Translations under genes and position numbers: made by a program
Assembly: GCF_003026495.1 (NCBI RefSeq)
Contig: NZ_PYMA01000004.1
Span: forward strand, 1 to 64,000
Length of the DNA stretch: 64,000 bases
Origin: Photobacterium sanctipauli
Lineage (GTDB): Bacteria > Pseudomonadota > Gammaproteobacteria > Enterobacterales > Vibrionaceae
Reading direction: 5' to 3'
In this document: positions 48,997-59,165 of the stretch, one piece after another
How the letters are laid out: every line of letters begins with the position of its first letter
Position numbering within the stretch: position 1 is the first letter of the stretch
The notes under the pieces: generated by a model
Database searches by the model: none
The model's input: the letters and a program-made list of their open reading frames with translations, nothing else
Told to the model about the DNA's origin: nothing

Positions 48997-50013
48997 ATGA
49001 AAAAGCTACTAGGTACGGTACTTACAGCGACTGCGCTGCTTGTGGGTTGTGGTGAAGCTGATAAGGGCACCTCAGAGGCTGCGGCGGTTGAGCCCATCGA
49101 TATTAATATGAGTTTAGTCTTCACTCAGAATGAGTTGCTAACTCAAGAGCTGATAAAGGTCACGGACAAGATCCGTGAGCGTACCGACGGTGGTGTGAAC
49201 ATTAAAGTTTTCCCTGGTGGCCAGCTACCTGTTTACAAAGACAATCTAGAGCAGGTTGTTAACGGTGCCAACTGGATTGCAGTCGAAGATTTGACTTACC
49301 TAGGCGATTACGTGCCAGACTTCGCTGCACTTGCTGGCCCGATGCTTTACAACACCTATGACGAATACCTAGCAATGATGGACACTGAGTTCGTTGCGGG
49401 CTTGAAAGACCAAGCTGAAGAGAAGGGCATCAAAGTACTGAATGCTGACTACATGTTTGGTTTCCGCCACATGATCACAAACAAAGAGATCGTGAACTCT
49501 GAAGACATGAAAGGCATGCGCATCCGCGTTCCTCAAAGCCAGCTATTTATCAGTACACTATCAGCCATGGGTGCGGCACCTGCATCGCTACCATTCCCAG
49601 AAACTTATGCCGGTGTTCAGCAGGGTGTCGTAGATGGTCTTGAGGGTTCTATCCTGACTATGTACTCAACCAAGATCTACGAAGTGGCGAAGAACATGTC
49701 GCTAACCAAGCACTTCCTAGGCTCGGTAGGTATCTACATTTCACCAAGTGTGTGGGATAAGTTCACTCCTGAGCAACAGCAGATCATCAACGAAGAGCTT
49801 GAGGCGGGCGTTGAATCAAATACTTCTGAGCTTGTTAAGCTAGATGCGGAATACACCCAGAAGCTTGAAGAGCTAGGTGTGACGTTTAATGAAGTGAACG
49901 CTGAAGAATTCAACAAGCTAACTGCTGATGTGTACAACCAGTTCCCAACGTGGAGCGAAGGTATCCACGCGACTATCATGAATGAACTAGAAACCATTCG
50001 TGCTGCTCAGTAA
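48997..50013 (+). CDS. dctP: TRAP transporter solute-binding protein (DctP family), lipoprotein
   Basis: A 338-residue extracytoplasmic binding protein. It carries a lipobox (LLVGC, Cys18) rather than the usual plain signal peptide, so it should be membrane-tethered. The DctP fold is evident, including the substrate-carboxylate Arg region (MKGMRIRVPQSQLF) and FPETYAGVQQGVVDGLEGS. Ribosome site AAGGTG. It starts a PQM operon with a HAD phosphatase gene. The ligand is unknown; the neighbours hint at a phosphorylated or glycerol-linked compound, whereas most DctP ligands are carboxylates. Confidence 0.92.
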   Translation: MKKLLGTVLTATALLVGCGEADKGTSEAAAVEPIDINMSLVFTQNELLTQELIKVTDKIRERTDGGVNIKVFPGGQLPVYKDNLEQVVNGANWIAVEDLTYLGDYVPDFAALAGPMLYNTYDEYLAMMDTEFVAGLKDQAEEKGIKVLNADYMFGFRHMITNKEIVNSEDMKGMRIRVPQSQLFISTLSAMGAAPASLPFPETYAGVQQGVVDGLEGSILTMYSTKIYEVAKNMSLTKHFLGSVGIYISPSVWDKFTPEQQQIINEELEAGVESNTSELVKLDAEYTQKLEELGVTFNEVNAEEFNKLTADVYNQFPTWSEGIHATIMNELETIRAAQ

Positions 50014-50112
50014 TACCTTTTAACTTCTGGTTTTAACTGCACGGTTTGGGCCAGAGTTTCATGAATTGCCTCTAGTACCTCTGTGCTGGAGGCATTTCAT
50101 TGGAGAAATAAC

Positions 50113-50574
50113 GTGTTTTTTCTGAAGAATATTGAAGAAATCTTAGCCTCTATTGCTATCTCGATCACTGTGCTGGTTGTGATTGTCAATGTTGTGCTGC
50201 GCTACGGGTTTGGTTTTGTTGTGCCGTGGAGTGAAGAACTGTCGGTGATCTGCTTTATTTGGGCAGTGTACCTGGGCATCAGTTCTTGCTATAAGCATAA
50301 GCTGCATATGGGCGTCGACGTGGTTGTTGCCATGTTGCCAAAGAAAGCCAAACGTCCTTTTAAATTGGCCGTATCGGTATTCCTTCTTGGGCTAAATATT
50401 CTGATGGCGGTATTGAGCTACCAATACATGATGCTGTCAAACAAAGTCACTCCGGTTATGGGGATGTCTTATTTCACCATTAATGGTGTGCTGTTCTTAT
50501 GCTTCGTGCTGATGGCCATTCACACCGTCAAGTTCATTGCAGATGACGTCGCAGCGCTTAAGCGCCCACATTAA
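50113..50574 (+). CDS. dctQ: TRAP transporter small permease (DctQ family)
   Basis: 153 residues from GTG 50113, chosen because GGAG lies seven bases before it (an ORF from 50083 adds ten). Four membrane helices and the conserved WSEELSVICFIWAVYLG signature. It bridges the binding protein and the large permease. Six bases separate the stop from the dctM frame. Confidence 0.9.
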   Translation: MFFLKNIEEILASIAISITVLVVIVNVVLRYGFGFVVPWSEELSVICFIWAVYLGISSCYKHKLHMGVDVVVAMLPKKAKRPFKLAVSVFLLGLNILMAVLSYQYMMLSNKVTPVMGMSYFTINGVLFLCFVLMAIHTVKFIADDVAALKRPH

Positions 50575-50586
50575 TTAGGTGTGTTC

Positions 50587-51870
50587 ATGGAAAGCTATCT
50601 ACCAATCATTATTCTTTTTGTTCTGTTCCTGCTGAACATACCTATCGCTTTTTCTTTGATTGCATCTTCAATGGTGTATTTCTTATTTTTGAATAACTCG
50701 ATCCCTGTGAGCTTGGTGATGCAACGCTTCATCAGTTCAGCTGAGTCGTTTCCGTTACTTGCCATCCCATTTTTTATCATGGTTGGATCGGTCATGAACT
50801 ACGCGGGGATAAGCCGGAGCCTGTTGGCTTTCGCTGATGCCATTATCGGCCATCGCACCGGTGGTTTAGCTCAGGTCAACGTGGCACTGAGTACATTAAT
50901 GGGCGGGATATCTGGTTCGGCCAATGCGGATGCTGCTATGCAGTCTAAGATCTTGGCACCAGAAATGACCAAGCGTGGTTACGACTTGCCGTTTACCGCA
51001 GCCGTTACCGCCGCATCGTCGAGCATCAGCCCTGTTATTCCTCCTGGCATTAACCTGATTATTTTTGCTCTGCTGGCTAACGTATCTGTACATCAGATGT
51101 TTATTGCCGGTTATGTACCTGCCTTCTTGATGGCAGCGTCTTTGATGATAACCATTGCGTTTATTGCCCGTAAGCGTAATTACAAGCCATCGCGTACTGA
51201 ACCTGCATCTGCTGGCGAGCGTTGGGTTGCTTTCTTGAAGGCGATTCCTGCGTTGCTTATTCCGTTCGGGATCATTCTTGGTATGCGTTTTGGATTGTTC
51301 ACTCCGACCGAAGCCGGTGCGATTGCGGTACTTCTGTGTACCATTATTGGCGTATTTGTTTACCGTCAGTTGGAGCTGCGCCACCTACCTATGATCATGC
51401 GTGAAACCGTGCAAGGCACAAGTAGTGTTATGTTCATCATTATCGGTGCAATGGTTTTTGGTTACTACATGACCCTTGAGCAGATCCCGCATAACGTTGC
51501 ATCAGCCTTGATTGAGCTTACCGATAATAAGCTACTTCTGTTATTGCTGATTAATGTGCTGCTGCTCGTGGTCGGTATGTTCATTGAGGGTGGTGCAGCC
51601 ATGATTATCCTGACACCGCTGCTACTGCCTGCTGTATTGAACTTGGGGGTTAACCCGGTTCATTTCGGTATCATTGTGATCGTTAACATCATGATTGGTG
51701 GCGTAACGCCGCCGTTTGGTTCCATGATGTTTACGGTCTGCTCGATACTCAAGGTAAGGATGGTTGACTTTGTTAGAGAAGTGCTGCCGTTGTTATTGGC
51801 CCTGTTCTCAGTGCTAATGCTACTTACATTTTCTGAAAGTTTGGTGATGTTTTTACCGAATTTGCTTTAA
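50587..51870 (+). CDS. dctM: TRAP transporter large permease (DctM family)
   Basis: 427 residues from ATG 50587 (AGGTG upstream), with about twelve membrane helices, the Na+-coupled transport subunit. The motifs are LLAIPFFIMVGSVMNYAGIS, STLMGGISGSANADAA, SSSISPVIPPGINLIIFA, FTPTEAGAIAV and GGVTPPFGSMMFT. Full-length and tightly coupled to dctQ. Confidence 0.92.
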   Translation: MESYLPIIILFVLFLLNIPIAFSLIASSMVYFLFLNNSIPVSLVMQRFISSAESFPLLAIPFFIMVGSVMNYAGISRSLLAFADAIIGHRTGGLAQVNVALSTLMGGISGSANADAAMQSKILAPEMTKRGYDLPFTAAVTAASSSISPVIPPGINLIIFALLANVSVHQMFIAGYVPAFLMAASLMITIAFIARKRNYKPSRTEPASAGERWVAFLKAIPALLIPFGIILGMRFGLFTPTEAGAIAVLLCTIIGVFVYRQLELRHLPMIMRETVQGTSSVMFIIIGAMVFGYYMTLEQIPHNVASALIELTDNKLLLLLLINVLLLVVGMFIEGGAAMIILTPLLLPAVLNLGVNPVHFGIIVIVNIMIGGVTPPFGSMMFTVCSILKVRMVDFVREVLPLLLALFSVLMLLTFSESLVMFLPNLL

Positions 51871-51963
51871 CACGCAGTTTATAGAGTAAGGCCTCTTGTT
51901 TATAGCAAGTAAGTTATAGCAAGAAGGGGGCATAAACTGTGCGACGTAATATAGAGGTTTACG

Positions 51964-52749
51964 ATGAATTCAATCACCAATGAATTGAACAGCGACTGGA
52001 AAGAAGTCGATTGGGTATTAACGGATGTCGATGACACATTGACATGGCACGGCCAGCTGCCTCCAGAGACATTGGTTGCATTGCAAACCTTGCGTGATGC
52101 AGGCAAGAAAGTCTTGGCGGTAACCGGGGCATGTGCTGGTTGGTGTGATCATATTGCACAACTTTGGCCTGTTGATGCGGTACTGGGTGAAAACGGTGCG
52201 GTTATCATGGAGAAAAAAGGTGGTTTTTTGACCTTGCGTTCTGACACACCGCTAGAAGCCATCCGTGACAACCAAGCAAAATTAAAAGCGCAAGTGCTGG
52301 AGATTTTGGCTGACTATCCTGATTTGTCACTGACTTTGGATCAAGCCTACCGCTTGTGTGAAGTTGCGATAGATATCGGCCAGAACCGCCCGAAAGTCGA
52401 TGATGCGATTATCGAAGAAATTGTGGCTAAGATTCATGCCCTTGGTGCACACGCAACGGCAAGTTCAATCCATATTAATGCTTGGTATGGTGAGCATTCG
52501 AAAAAAGCGACAGCAACGGCCTTTTTGAAAGAGAAAGGGCTGACTGACGAGGAAATTGTTCGTCATGCCTGCTATGTAGGTGATTCAATGAATGACCAGT
52601 ACATGTTCGAAATTTTGCCAAAAAGTGTGGGTGTGGCCAATATCCGCAATTACTGGGAACGCCTAGCATTCCACCCAAGTGTGGTGATGGATAACCCAGG
52701 GGGCTATGGTTTTGCAGAGTTTGCAAATAAGCTATTGGCATTAGATTAA
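51964..52749 (+). CDS. HAD-family (IIB) phosphatase, mannosyl-3-phosphoglycerate phosphatase-like
   Basis: A 261-residue phosphatase with motif I DVDDTLTWHG (nucleophile first Asp), motif II VTGACAG (Thr), a type IIB cap, motif III Lys in HSKKATATAFL, and motif IV GDSMNDQYMF. GAGGT precedes the ATG. It is the last gene of the TRAP operon, 93 bases after dctM, and is followed by a strong terminator. It probably dephosphorylates the imported compound or an intermediate; the exact substrate is unknown. Confidence 0.85.
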   Translation: MNSITNELNSDWKEVDWVLTDVDDTLTWHGQLPPETLVALQTLRDAGKKVLAVTGACAGWCDHIAQLWPVDAVLGENGAVIMEKKGGFLTLRSDTPLEAIRDNQAKLKAQVLEILADYPDLSLTLDQAYRLCEVAIDIGQNRPKVDDAIIEEIVAKIHALGAHATASSIHINAWYGEHSKKATATAFLKEKGLTDEEIVRHACYVGDSMNDQYMFEILPKSVGVANIRNYWERLAFHPSVVMDNPGGYGFAEFANKLLALD

Positions 52750-52771
52750 AATCCCACATTAGCTAGACTGG

Positions 52772-52806
52772 GCCACAAGTGTGTTTTCATACTTGTGGCT
52801 TTTTTG
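52772..52806 (+). terminator. Terminator of the TRAP operon
   Basis: GCCACAAGT/ACTTGTGGC with a 10-base loop and T6. Confidence 0.88.
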
Positions 52807-52977
52807 TTTGGTCTAATCGAGGGATATCACCAAGCTATTCCAAGAGGTAGGTTAGTTATCTGAATTTTTTTGAATTCTTACTACAAAAGTTATCCTCTTG
52901 ATATATACTGACGCGTTGAACAATCATTTTAGGCGTGCTTTGCCTAATGTGTTGTAGATTGATTTTAAGGTAACAGC

Positions 52978-53334
52978 ATGAATTTAAACCAAGAGCTTCA
53001 GCTAGCAAATAACCGTTTGGACAAACTGCGTCGTAAACTGGCTGGAGCACTCGATCGTGGCGATCAAGCCATTGCTGGTCAGGCGAAACAAGAAATTGAA
53101 GATATCAATAAGAAGATCCATGGCCTGAAAACCAAGCAAAAGCGTGATCTTGGCAAAAAGGGCGCTGATGTTACATCGCTTCCTTTCAAGCGTGCGCTAA
53201 CAAAAGCAGAACAAGCAGACATGGGCAAACTGAAGAAATCAGTGAAAGGTCTGGTTGTTGTCCACCCAATGACGGCGCTTGGCCGCAGCATGGGCATTAA
53301 AGAAGTAACGGGCTTTGCACCGAAGGCGTTCTAA
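52978..53334 (+). CDS. yibL: YibL family ribosome-associated protein
   Basis: A 118-residue basic protein that matches E. coli YibL (120 residues). The C-terminal half is nearly identical: LPFKRALTKAEQADMGKLKK, VKGLVVVHPMTALGRSMG and EVTGFAPKAF. The N-terminal half is a coiled coil. YibL cofractionates with ribosomes; its role is unknown. Own promoter and terminator. Confidence 0.93.
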   Translation: MNLNQELQLANNRLDKLRRKLAGALDRGDQAIAGQAKQEIEDINKKIHGLKTKQKRDLGKKGADVTSLPFKRALTKAEQADMGKLKKSVKGLVVVHPMTALGRSMGIKEVTGFAPKAF

Positions 53335-53373
53335 TTGCTTTTTAAAATATCAGCCACTATAGGTTGATAGAGG

Positions 53374-53409
53374 ATCAGTATCTGTCGTTGACTGATACTG
53401 ATTTTTTTT
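53374..53409 (+). terminator. Terminator after yibL
   Basis: ATCAGTATC/GATACTGAT with an 11-base loop and T8. Confidence 0.88.
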
Positions 53410-53467
53410 GTCGGTCTTAGCGTATCTATCGCTAAGCGAGTAATACTTTTCTTACAAGGAACATTGC

Positions 53468-54046
53468 ATGAAGTTGGCTGTTTTAGATCAAGCGTTGTTT
53501 GACCACCTATACCGTGATATCCATGAATTCCGTAGTACTTTTGACCTGGATATCGAGTCGCCATCAACCTTGAACGAGCAGGCAGATGCATTGCACACGT
53601 CATTAGCAGTTGAAGAAATGACGGAATTGGCAGAAGCAGATTCTTTGGTTGAGCAAGCTGATGCTATCGTCGATTCAGTTTATGTATTGATGGGGCGCTT
53701 GGTGCACCTAGGTGATAAAACCGTTGAAGCAAATATCGGTATCAGCTACCTGATTGATCTTCTGCTTCAAATTGCACAACGCTTGAATATCGACTTTGTT
53801 ACTTGCTGGGATGAAGTGCATTCAAGCAACATGAGCAAAGTATGTCGCAACGAGCAAGAGTTTGAAGAAACCAAAGCACACTATGCAGAGCAAGGTGTTG
53901 AGATTGTAGGCAGCCAAAAAGGCGCGTTCATCATTGCGAAGTGTGCAAAAGATGTAGACCTTGGCGGTAAGCTAATTCGTCAGGGTAAAGTTCTTAAGTC
54001 GGTTTACTACCGTCCAGCTAACCTAGTTAAGCTAGTAACGGTTTAA
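53468..54046 (+). CDS. MazG/PRA-PH-like all-alpha NTP pyrophosphohydrolase family protein
   Basis: A 192-residue protein. Residues 1-130 match the phosphoribosyl-ATP pyrophosphohydrolase-like fold: metal-binding EEMTELAEADSLVEQADAIVDSVYVLMG and the conserved WDEVHSSNMSKV. Members hydrolyse nucleoside triphosphates for housekeeping. The C-terminal 55 residues (GVEIVGSQKGAFIIAKCAKD) form an extra domain not typical of the core. AAGGA precedes the ATG. The MATE gene follows 22 bases downstream, so co-transcription is likely. Confidence 0.82.
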   Translation: MKLAVLDQALFDHLYRDIHEFRSTFDLDIESPSTLNEQADALHTSLAVEEMTELAEADSLVEQADAIVDSVYVLMGRLVHLGDKTVEANIGISYLIDLLLQIAQRLNIDFVTCWDEVHSSNMSKVCRNEQEFEETKAHYAEQGVEIVGSQKGAFIIAKCAKDVDLGGKLIRQGKVLKSVYYRPANLVKLVTV

Positions 54047-54068
54047 GCCCAAAACTAAGGTGGTTTAA

Positions 54069-55400
54069 ATGGAGGCAGCTTCCGGTTCGCCGAGCCTCGG
54101 ACGTCAACTTTATCAAATGACATGGCCTATGTTGTTTGGTGTGTTGTCACTGTTAAGCTTCCAGTTGGTAGACAGTGCCTTCATTGGTCAGCTAGGGGTG
54201 TCCCCACTTGCTGCGCAAGGCTTCACGCTGCCAATGCAAATGGTCATCATCGGTTTACAGGTTGGCCTTGGTATCGCCACGACCTCATTGATCTCGCGAG
54301 TTTTGGGGCAAGGGGATTGTCAGCGGGCTAAGCAGCTTGGTGGTTTGGTTGTCGTGACAGGGGCGGTTAGCGTCTTTGCGATCTGTATGCTGATTTGGGT
54401 CACTCGTGGTGCCATTCTGTCATTGTTAAGTGCGCCTGCTGATGTGTATCCGATTATTGATGACTACTGGCCAGCATGGTTATTGAGCTCTTGGACAGGG
54501 GCGATGCTGTATTTTGCATACAGTTTGTGCCGCGCCAATGGCAATACGATGCTTCCGGGTATCATGATGGTGGTGACCAGCATCTTGAATATGGTATTGG
54601 ATCCACTTTTCATCTTTACCCTTGATATGGGCTTGGTGGGCGCAGCTTGGGCTACCGTGATTGCTTTTGGCATTGGTATGCTGGCGGTCTTCCCGAAGGT
54701 GGTGCAGCGTCATTGGCTCACTTTTGATTGGAGCGGCCTTGATGTCACTCAGTCAATCAAAGAGCTTTGGAATACCATGGCACCAGCTATGCTGAGCCAA
54801 CTACTTCCGCCATTATCGTCAATGCTGGCAACGAAATTGGTTGCTAGCTTTGGTGCAGCAGCTGTTGCTGGGTGGGTGCTTGGTTCTCGATTGGAGTTTT
54901 TCTCTATCGTGATAGTGCTTGCTCTGACTATGTCGATGCCGCCGATGGTGGGTCGAATGCTTGGTCGAGGTGAGGTGCAGAATATTCGCGCTCTGATTCA
55001 GATTGCTGTGCGATTTGTGTTGGTGTGGCAGTGTGTTATCGCGGTGATCTTGTTTGTTCTAACCCCAGTATTAACCGGGTTGCTTGCAAGCGAAACAGCA
55101 GTACAAGATGTGCTGGCTCTTCATTTATTTTGGGTGCCAATCAGCCTTGGGCCATTAGGTATATGTATGTTGATGGTGTCAGTGTGTAACGCATTGGCTA
55201 TGCCAATGCGTGCATTGTTTATTTCGGCCCTGCGTCTGTTTGTTTGCTTCTTACCCATGATTTGGCTTGGTGCTTACTTGGCTGGTTTGGAAGGGCTGTT
55301 TATTGGTGCCATGGTCGGTAACGTGTTTGCCGGTGTGACTGCGTGGGTATTTTACCAACAGGGTGTCAAAGTCATTGAAGAAAAATCGTTAGCCGAATAA
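54069..55400 (+). CDS. MATE family efflux transporter
   Basis: A 443-residue transporter with twelve membrane helices in two repeats. The N-terminal repeat has SFQLVDSAFIGQLGVSPLAA and the C-terminal repeat LATKLVASFGAAAVAGWVLG, both typical of MATE Na+ or H+ drug antiporters (DinF-like branch). It follows the pyrophosphohydrolase gene closely and ends at a strong terminator. Confidence 0.9.
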   Translation: MEAASGSPSLGRQLYQMTWPMLFGVLSLLSFQLVDSAFIGQLGVSPLAAQGFTLPMQMVIIGLQVGLGIATTSLISRVLGQGDCQRAKQLGGLVVVTGAVSVFAICMLIWVTRGAILSLLSAPADVYPIIDDYWPAWLLSSWTGAMLYFAYSLCRANGNTMLPGIMMVVTSILNMVLDPLFIFTLDMGLVGAAWATVIAFGIGMLAVFPKVVQRHWLTFDWSGLDVTQSIKELWNTMAPAMLSQLLPPLSSMLATKLVASFGAAAVAGWVLGSRLEFFSIVIVLALTMSMPPMVGRMLGRGEVQNIRALIQIAVRFVLVWQCVIAVILFVLTPVLTGLLASETAVQDVLALHLFWVPISLGPLGICMLMVSVCNALAMPMRALFISALRLFVCFLPMIWLGAYLAGLEGLFIGAMVGNVFAGVTAWVFYQQGVKVIEEKSLAE

Positions 55401-55451
55401 CGGCTTTTCTTAGGCGCTCTTCTAAGACGTTCTTTTAATAGAATGGTACAT

Positions 55452-55486
55452 AAAAACACCTGCCAATATTGGCAGGTGTTTTTTTA
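55452..55486 (+). terminator. Rho-independent terminator after the MATE gene
   Basis: AAAAACACCTGCCAAT/ATTGGCAGGTGTTTTTTT, near-perfect. Confidence 0.9.
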
Positions 55487-55490
55487 TGTT

Positions 55491-55510
55491 ATATCCAAGT
55501 GACTTGCGTT
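55491..55510. repeat. Decayed half-copy of the TATACCCAAG repeat
   Basis: ATATCCAAGTGACTTGCG keeps the AAGTNACTT centre of the family. Low confidence. Confidence 0.3.
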
Positions 55511-55565
55511 TTGGCAGTCAGTACAATGGCGAGCATTGAGTCGTATTCAAAAGGATATAAAGCGA

Positions 55566-56387
55566 ATGGCAACACATAACGTTGGCACGCAGACCATGCA
55601 TTACCTTGATATTGGCGAAGGACCAGTGGTGGTATTGGGTCATAGCTATTTGTGGGATAGCCAGATGTGGGCACCACAACTTGAGAGTTTGAGCCAATCT
55701 TTTCGCTGTATCGTACCTGACTTCTGGGCGCACGGTCAGTCTGATAACGCGCCAACAACAACGCGTACTTTGGCCGATTACGCCAGCGATGTGCTTTCTT
55801 TGCTCGACGCACTGAATATTGAGCAGTTTTCATTGGTCGGCTTATCTTCAGGCGGAATGTGGGCCACAGAGGTGGTGATCAAAGCGCCTTCCCGTGTTCA
55901 GTCACTGGTTCTACTGGATAGCTTTGTTGGCTTAGAGCCTGAAGTTGTTCATACCAAATACTTTAACATGATGGAGCAGGCAGATAATGCCAAGGCACTG
56001 ACGCCTGAATTTATCGACTTTTTTGCCGAGCTTCAGTTTTCGCAAGCTGAGTCAGAAGAAAAGCAACTACAATTGGCCAACTTCAAGCATGTACTTGCGA
56101 ACGTTGATGCAGACAAAGCGGCAGGCATAGCCCAAGCTGGCCGCATGGTATTTGGTCGTCGTGATACCTTCGAGATGGCTGAAATGTTCGCATTACCGAC
56201 GCTAATTATGGTAGGTGCTCAAGATAAGGTGAGGCCTGTACTTGAGTCGCAGCTGATGCATGATGGCATTACGGGAAGTGAATATTTCATTATTCCTAAT
56301 GCGGGCCATATTAGTAACCTAGAACAACCATGGTTAGTGACTGAAAAGTTAAGGGATTTCCTATCTCGCCAACTGCTTGCAAACTAG
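55566..56387 (+). CDS. Alpha/beta hydrolase
   Basis: 273 residues from ATG 55566 (AAGGA ten bases upstream; an in-frame TTG at 55536 would add ten). The nucleophile elbow is LVGLSSGGMWA (Ser), the oxyanion region VVLGHSYLWD, the acid is in GAQDKVRP and the catalytic His in NAGHISNLEQP. Similar to proline-iminopeptidase/haloperoxidase-like hydrolases of unknown substrate. Own terminator. Confidence 0.87.
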   Translation: MATHNVGTQTMHYLDIGEGPVVVLGHSYLWDSQMWAPQLESLSQSFRCIVPDFWAHGQSDNAPTTTRTLADYASDVLSLLDALNIEQFSLVGLSSGGMWATEVVIKAPSRVQSLVLLDSFVGLEPEVVHTKYFNMMEQADNAKALTPEFIDFFAELQFSQAESEEKQLQLANFKHVLANVDADKAAGIAQAGRMVFGRRDTFEMAEMFALPTLIMVGAQDKVRPVLESQLMHDGITGSEYFIIPNAGHISNLEQPWLVTEKLRDFLSRQLLAN

Positions 56388-56422
56388 TTCTTATATAGCT
56401 AGCGTAGTTAAATCAAGCCATA

Positions 56423-56455
56423 AAAAAGCAGCCAGTTGGCTGCTTTCTTTTTTTG
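56423..56455. terminator. Terminator between convergent hydrolase genes
   Basis: AAAAAAGCAGCC/GGCTGCTTTCTTTTTTT with an AGTT loop; may serve both directions. Confidence 0.82.
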
Positions 56456-56473
56456 CAAACTCTTGCGCTTAAT

Positions 56474-57277
56474 CTAGGCTGCCATCTGCTGGTGGCGTTG
56501 GATAAACTCGATAGAGTGCTGGTTGAAGTCGTCTGGCCTTTCAACGTTACATACATGACCGCAGTTGTCGAATTCAGTCAGGTAACTGTGCTTATGCTTA
56601 CTGACCATTTCTTTTACCGGCTTGATGAACATGTAATCATTGCCACCCATTAAGTAAAGGGTAGGGATTGGCAAGTCCCTTTCTTTGAAGTACTTCATCA
56701 ACGGGTTTACGTCAGCCGCAAGCTTAAACCAACGCTTAAACTCTTTCTGGCAGAGCTTTTTCGCTTCGTTGATAAACAGAAGGCGAGATTCCTTTTGCGT
56801 CTTTTGCGGCATGACGACATAGGCAAATAACCCGTAAAGCCACATGTATGGGATGATGTGCTTGCAAAGGTTGCCGGCTTGGACGAGAAATTGCGAACGG
56901 GCATCCAGGCGAGTGACCGCACCGCCTAATACCATTGTTTTAACGCGCTCTGGTGCGAGTTCAGCCAGGTTTCGGATAATGATGGTACCAAGCGAAATAC
57001 CAACAAAATGGGCAGATTGAATTTTAAGGTGGTTCAGTACTTGGACGATGTCGGTAGTGACTGATTTGAAGGTGTATGGGTTCTTCATCATGTCCTGAAA
57101 CATGTTGTTTGAGCGGCCATGTCCTCTTAAATCCAACAGCAGTAGATTGAAGTGCTGTTTGTAAGCTTTGATTTGTTTAAACCAAATCGAAGAACTTCCT
57201 CCGGCACCATGGACAAAGACAACCCATTCTTTGCTGGTAGGGTGAAGGTAAGTTTTATGAAACAAAAGATCTGACAT
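56474..57277 (-). CDS. Alpha/beta hydrolase
   Basis: A 267-residue hydrolase with nucleophile elbow HFVGISLGTIIIRNL (Ser), oxyanion segment VFVHGAGGSS, acid in LMGGNDYMFIKP and His in NCGHVCNVERP. It is not closely similar to the convergent hydrolase at 55566, so the pair is not a recent duplication. A basic surface segment (KKLCQKEFKRWFK) covers the active site. Substrate unknown. Confidence 0.86.
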   Translation of the reverse strand: MSDLLFHKTYLHPTSKEWVVFVHGAGGSSSIWFKQIKAYKQHFNLLLLDLRGHGRSNNMFQDMMKNPYTFKSVTTDIVQVLNHLKIQSAHFVGISLGTIIIRNLAELAPERVKTMVLGGAVTRLDARSQFLVQAGNLCKHIIPYMWLYGLFAYVVMPQKTQKESRLLFINEAKKLCQKEFKRWFKLAADVNPLMKYFKERDLPIPTLYLMGGNDYMFIKPVKEMVSKHKHSYLTEFDNCGHVCNVERPDDFNQHSIEFIQRHQQMAA

Positions 57278-57486
57278 TGTGGCCCCTATATTCGCGCTGG
57301 TGCGAGCTTAAAACTCGTCAGCTGAACACGAGTTTAACACGCTTACTTATAAAAACAGACCGTGAAATGTTTGCAAATGTTGCACCTCCGAGGTGTGATC
57401 TGCCTCATTAATATAGTTGTTAATAGCGGTGCTAATGACTAATAAGTGTAGCCGAATGTATAGCAACACTTTGTATCAATGATAGA

Positions 57487-57506
57487 AAGCCCTGCGTACA
57501 GGGCTT
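57487..57506 (-). terminator. Terminator of the BOF-family gene
   Basis: AAGCCCTG/CAGGGCTT with a CGTA loop; on the minus strand it is followed by a pyrimidine-rich tail. It lies about 40 bases after the stop of the gene at 57548. Confidence 0.65.
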
Positions 57507-57547
57507 GATTGTTGGTCTAAATTTCACCAGTTTGATTGGGCTGAGCT

Positions 57548-57919
57548 TTAGATTAGCTGGATGCGATCAACTTCAATCTCAGGTGTATTTCCACCTTCAT
57601 ACTCACCAAACAAGCGCACTTTTGTATCGGCGTTGATGGTTTGCGGCATACGGATGTCGTCGTCGATTTCAACTTGGATCTCTTTAGTACCGTCGCTGAA
57701 AATAAACGTATCAGCATTTACCTGCTTGATAAGGTGGCCTTCTACAACGGCATCTTTTTCAGTGAACATACTGGTATCTTCTAGCAGGCTTGCCACTGTT
57801 ACCGTGTCTACTGGGCCTGAGTAGTTAATGCTGTTGCCCTTGTCGCGTTCGCCAGCAAGGGCAGCAGTTGGAAGAATAATAGCAGCAGCGGCAATAGCAG
57901 TAACGATGTTCTTAATCAT
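57548..57919 (-). CDS. YgiW/YdeI-like periplasmic OB-fold protein (BOF family)
   Basis: A 123-residue protein with a signal peptide ending ALA (residue 22) and a single OB-fold domain with the BOF pattern: YSGPVDTVTVASLLE, EGHLIKQVNADTFIFSD, EIQVEIDDDIRM and KVRLFGEYEGGNTPEIEVDRI. Family members respond to stress and may bind cationic peptides or metals. A GGAG site precedes the ATG. Monocistronic. Confidence 0.88.
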   Translation of the reverse strand: MIKNIVTAIAAAAIILPTAALAGERDKGNSINYSGPVDTVTVASLLEDTSMFTEKDAVVEGHLIKQVNADTFIFSDGTKEIQVEIDDDIRMPQTINADTKVRLFGEYEGGNTPEIEVDRIQLI

Positions 57920-58032
57920 AATTCAGTCTCCTTGTGTTGATGGTGCTATTAAACGACACCCGGTCTGAACTATTGATGAGCTAGATATTCAGAATTCGTT
58001 CATATTTCAATTATTTTGGTTATTTTCCCTAA

Positions 58033-58941
<909 letters not shown>

Positions 58942-59165
58942 AATGGTGTTCTTATTTATTGAAGTGACTTAGGTTTAGTAATTGCTGTCCATAGCATTGG
59001 TTAAGGTATTGATAGTAGCGATATTCAGTTAACATTTCATTGATAACTAGGGTAAATCCTTGATGAAATTTCTTGTTGTACGATAAAAGTCTCTTACAAT
59101 GGGGTAAAACAGACATATCTAGCTATCTAATTAATGATTAGTAGGTTATTGAAAGTGGTGGGATT

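Noticed and set aside
58942..59165. Cobalamin riboswitch upstream of cobU
   Set aside because: I searched by eye for the B12 box and its flanking helices and did not find them.
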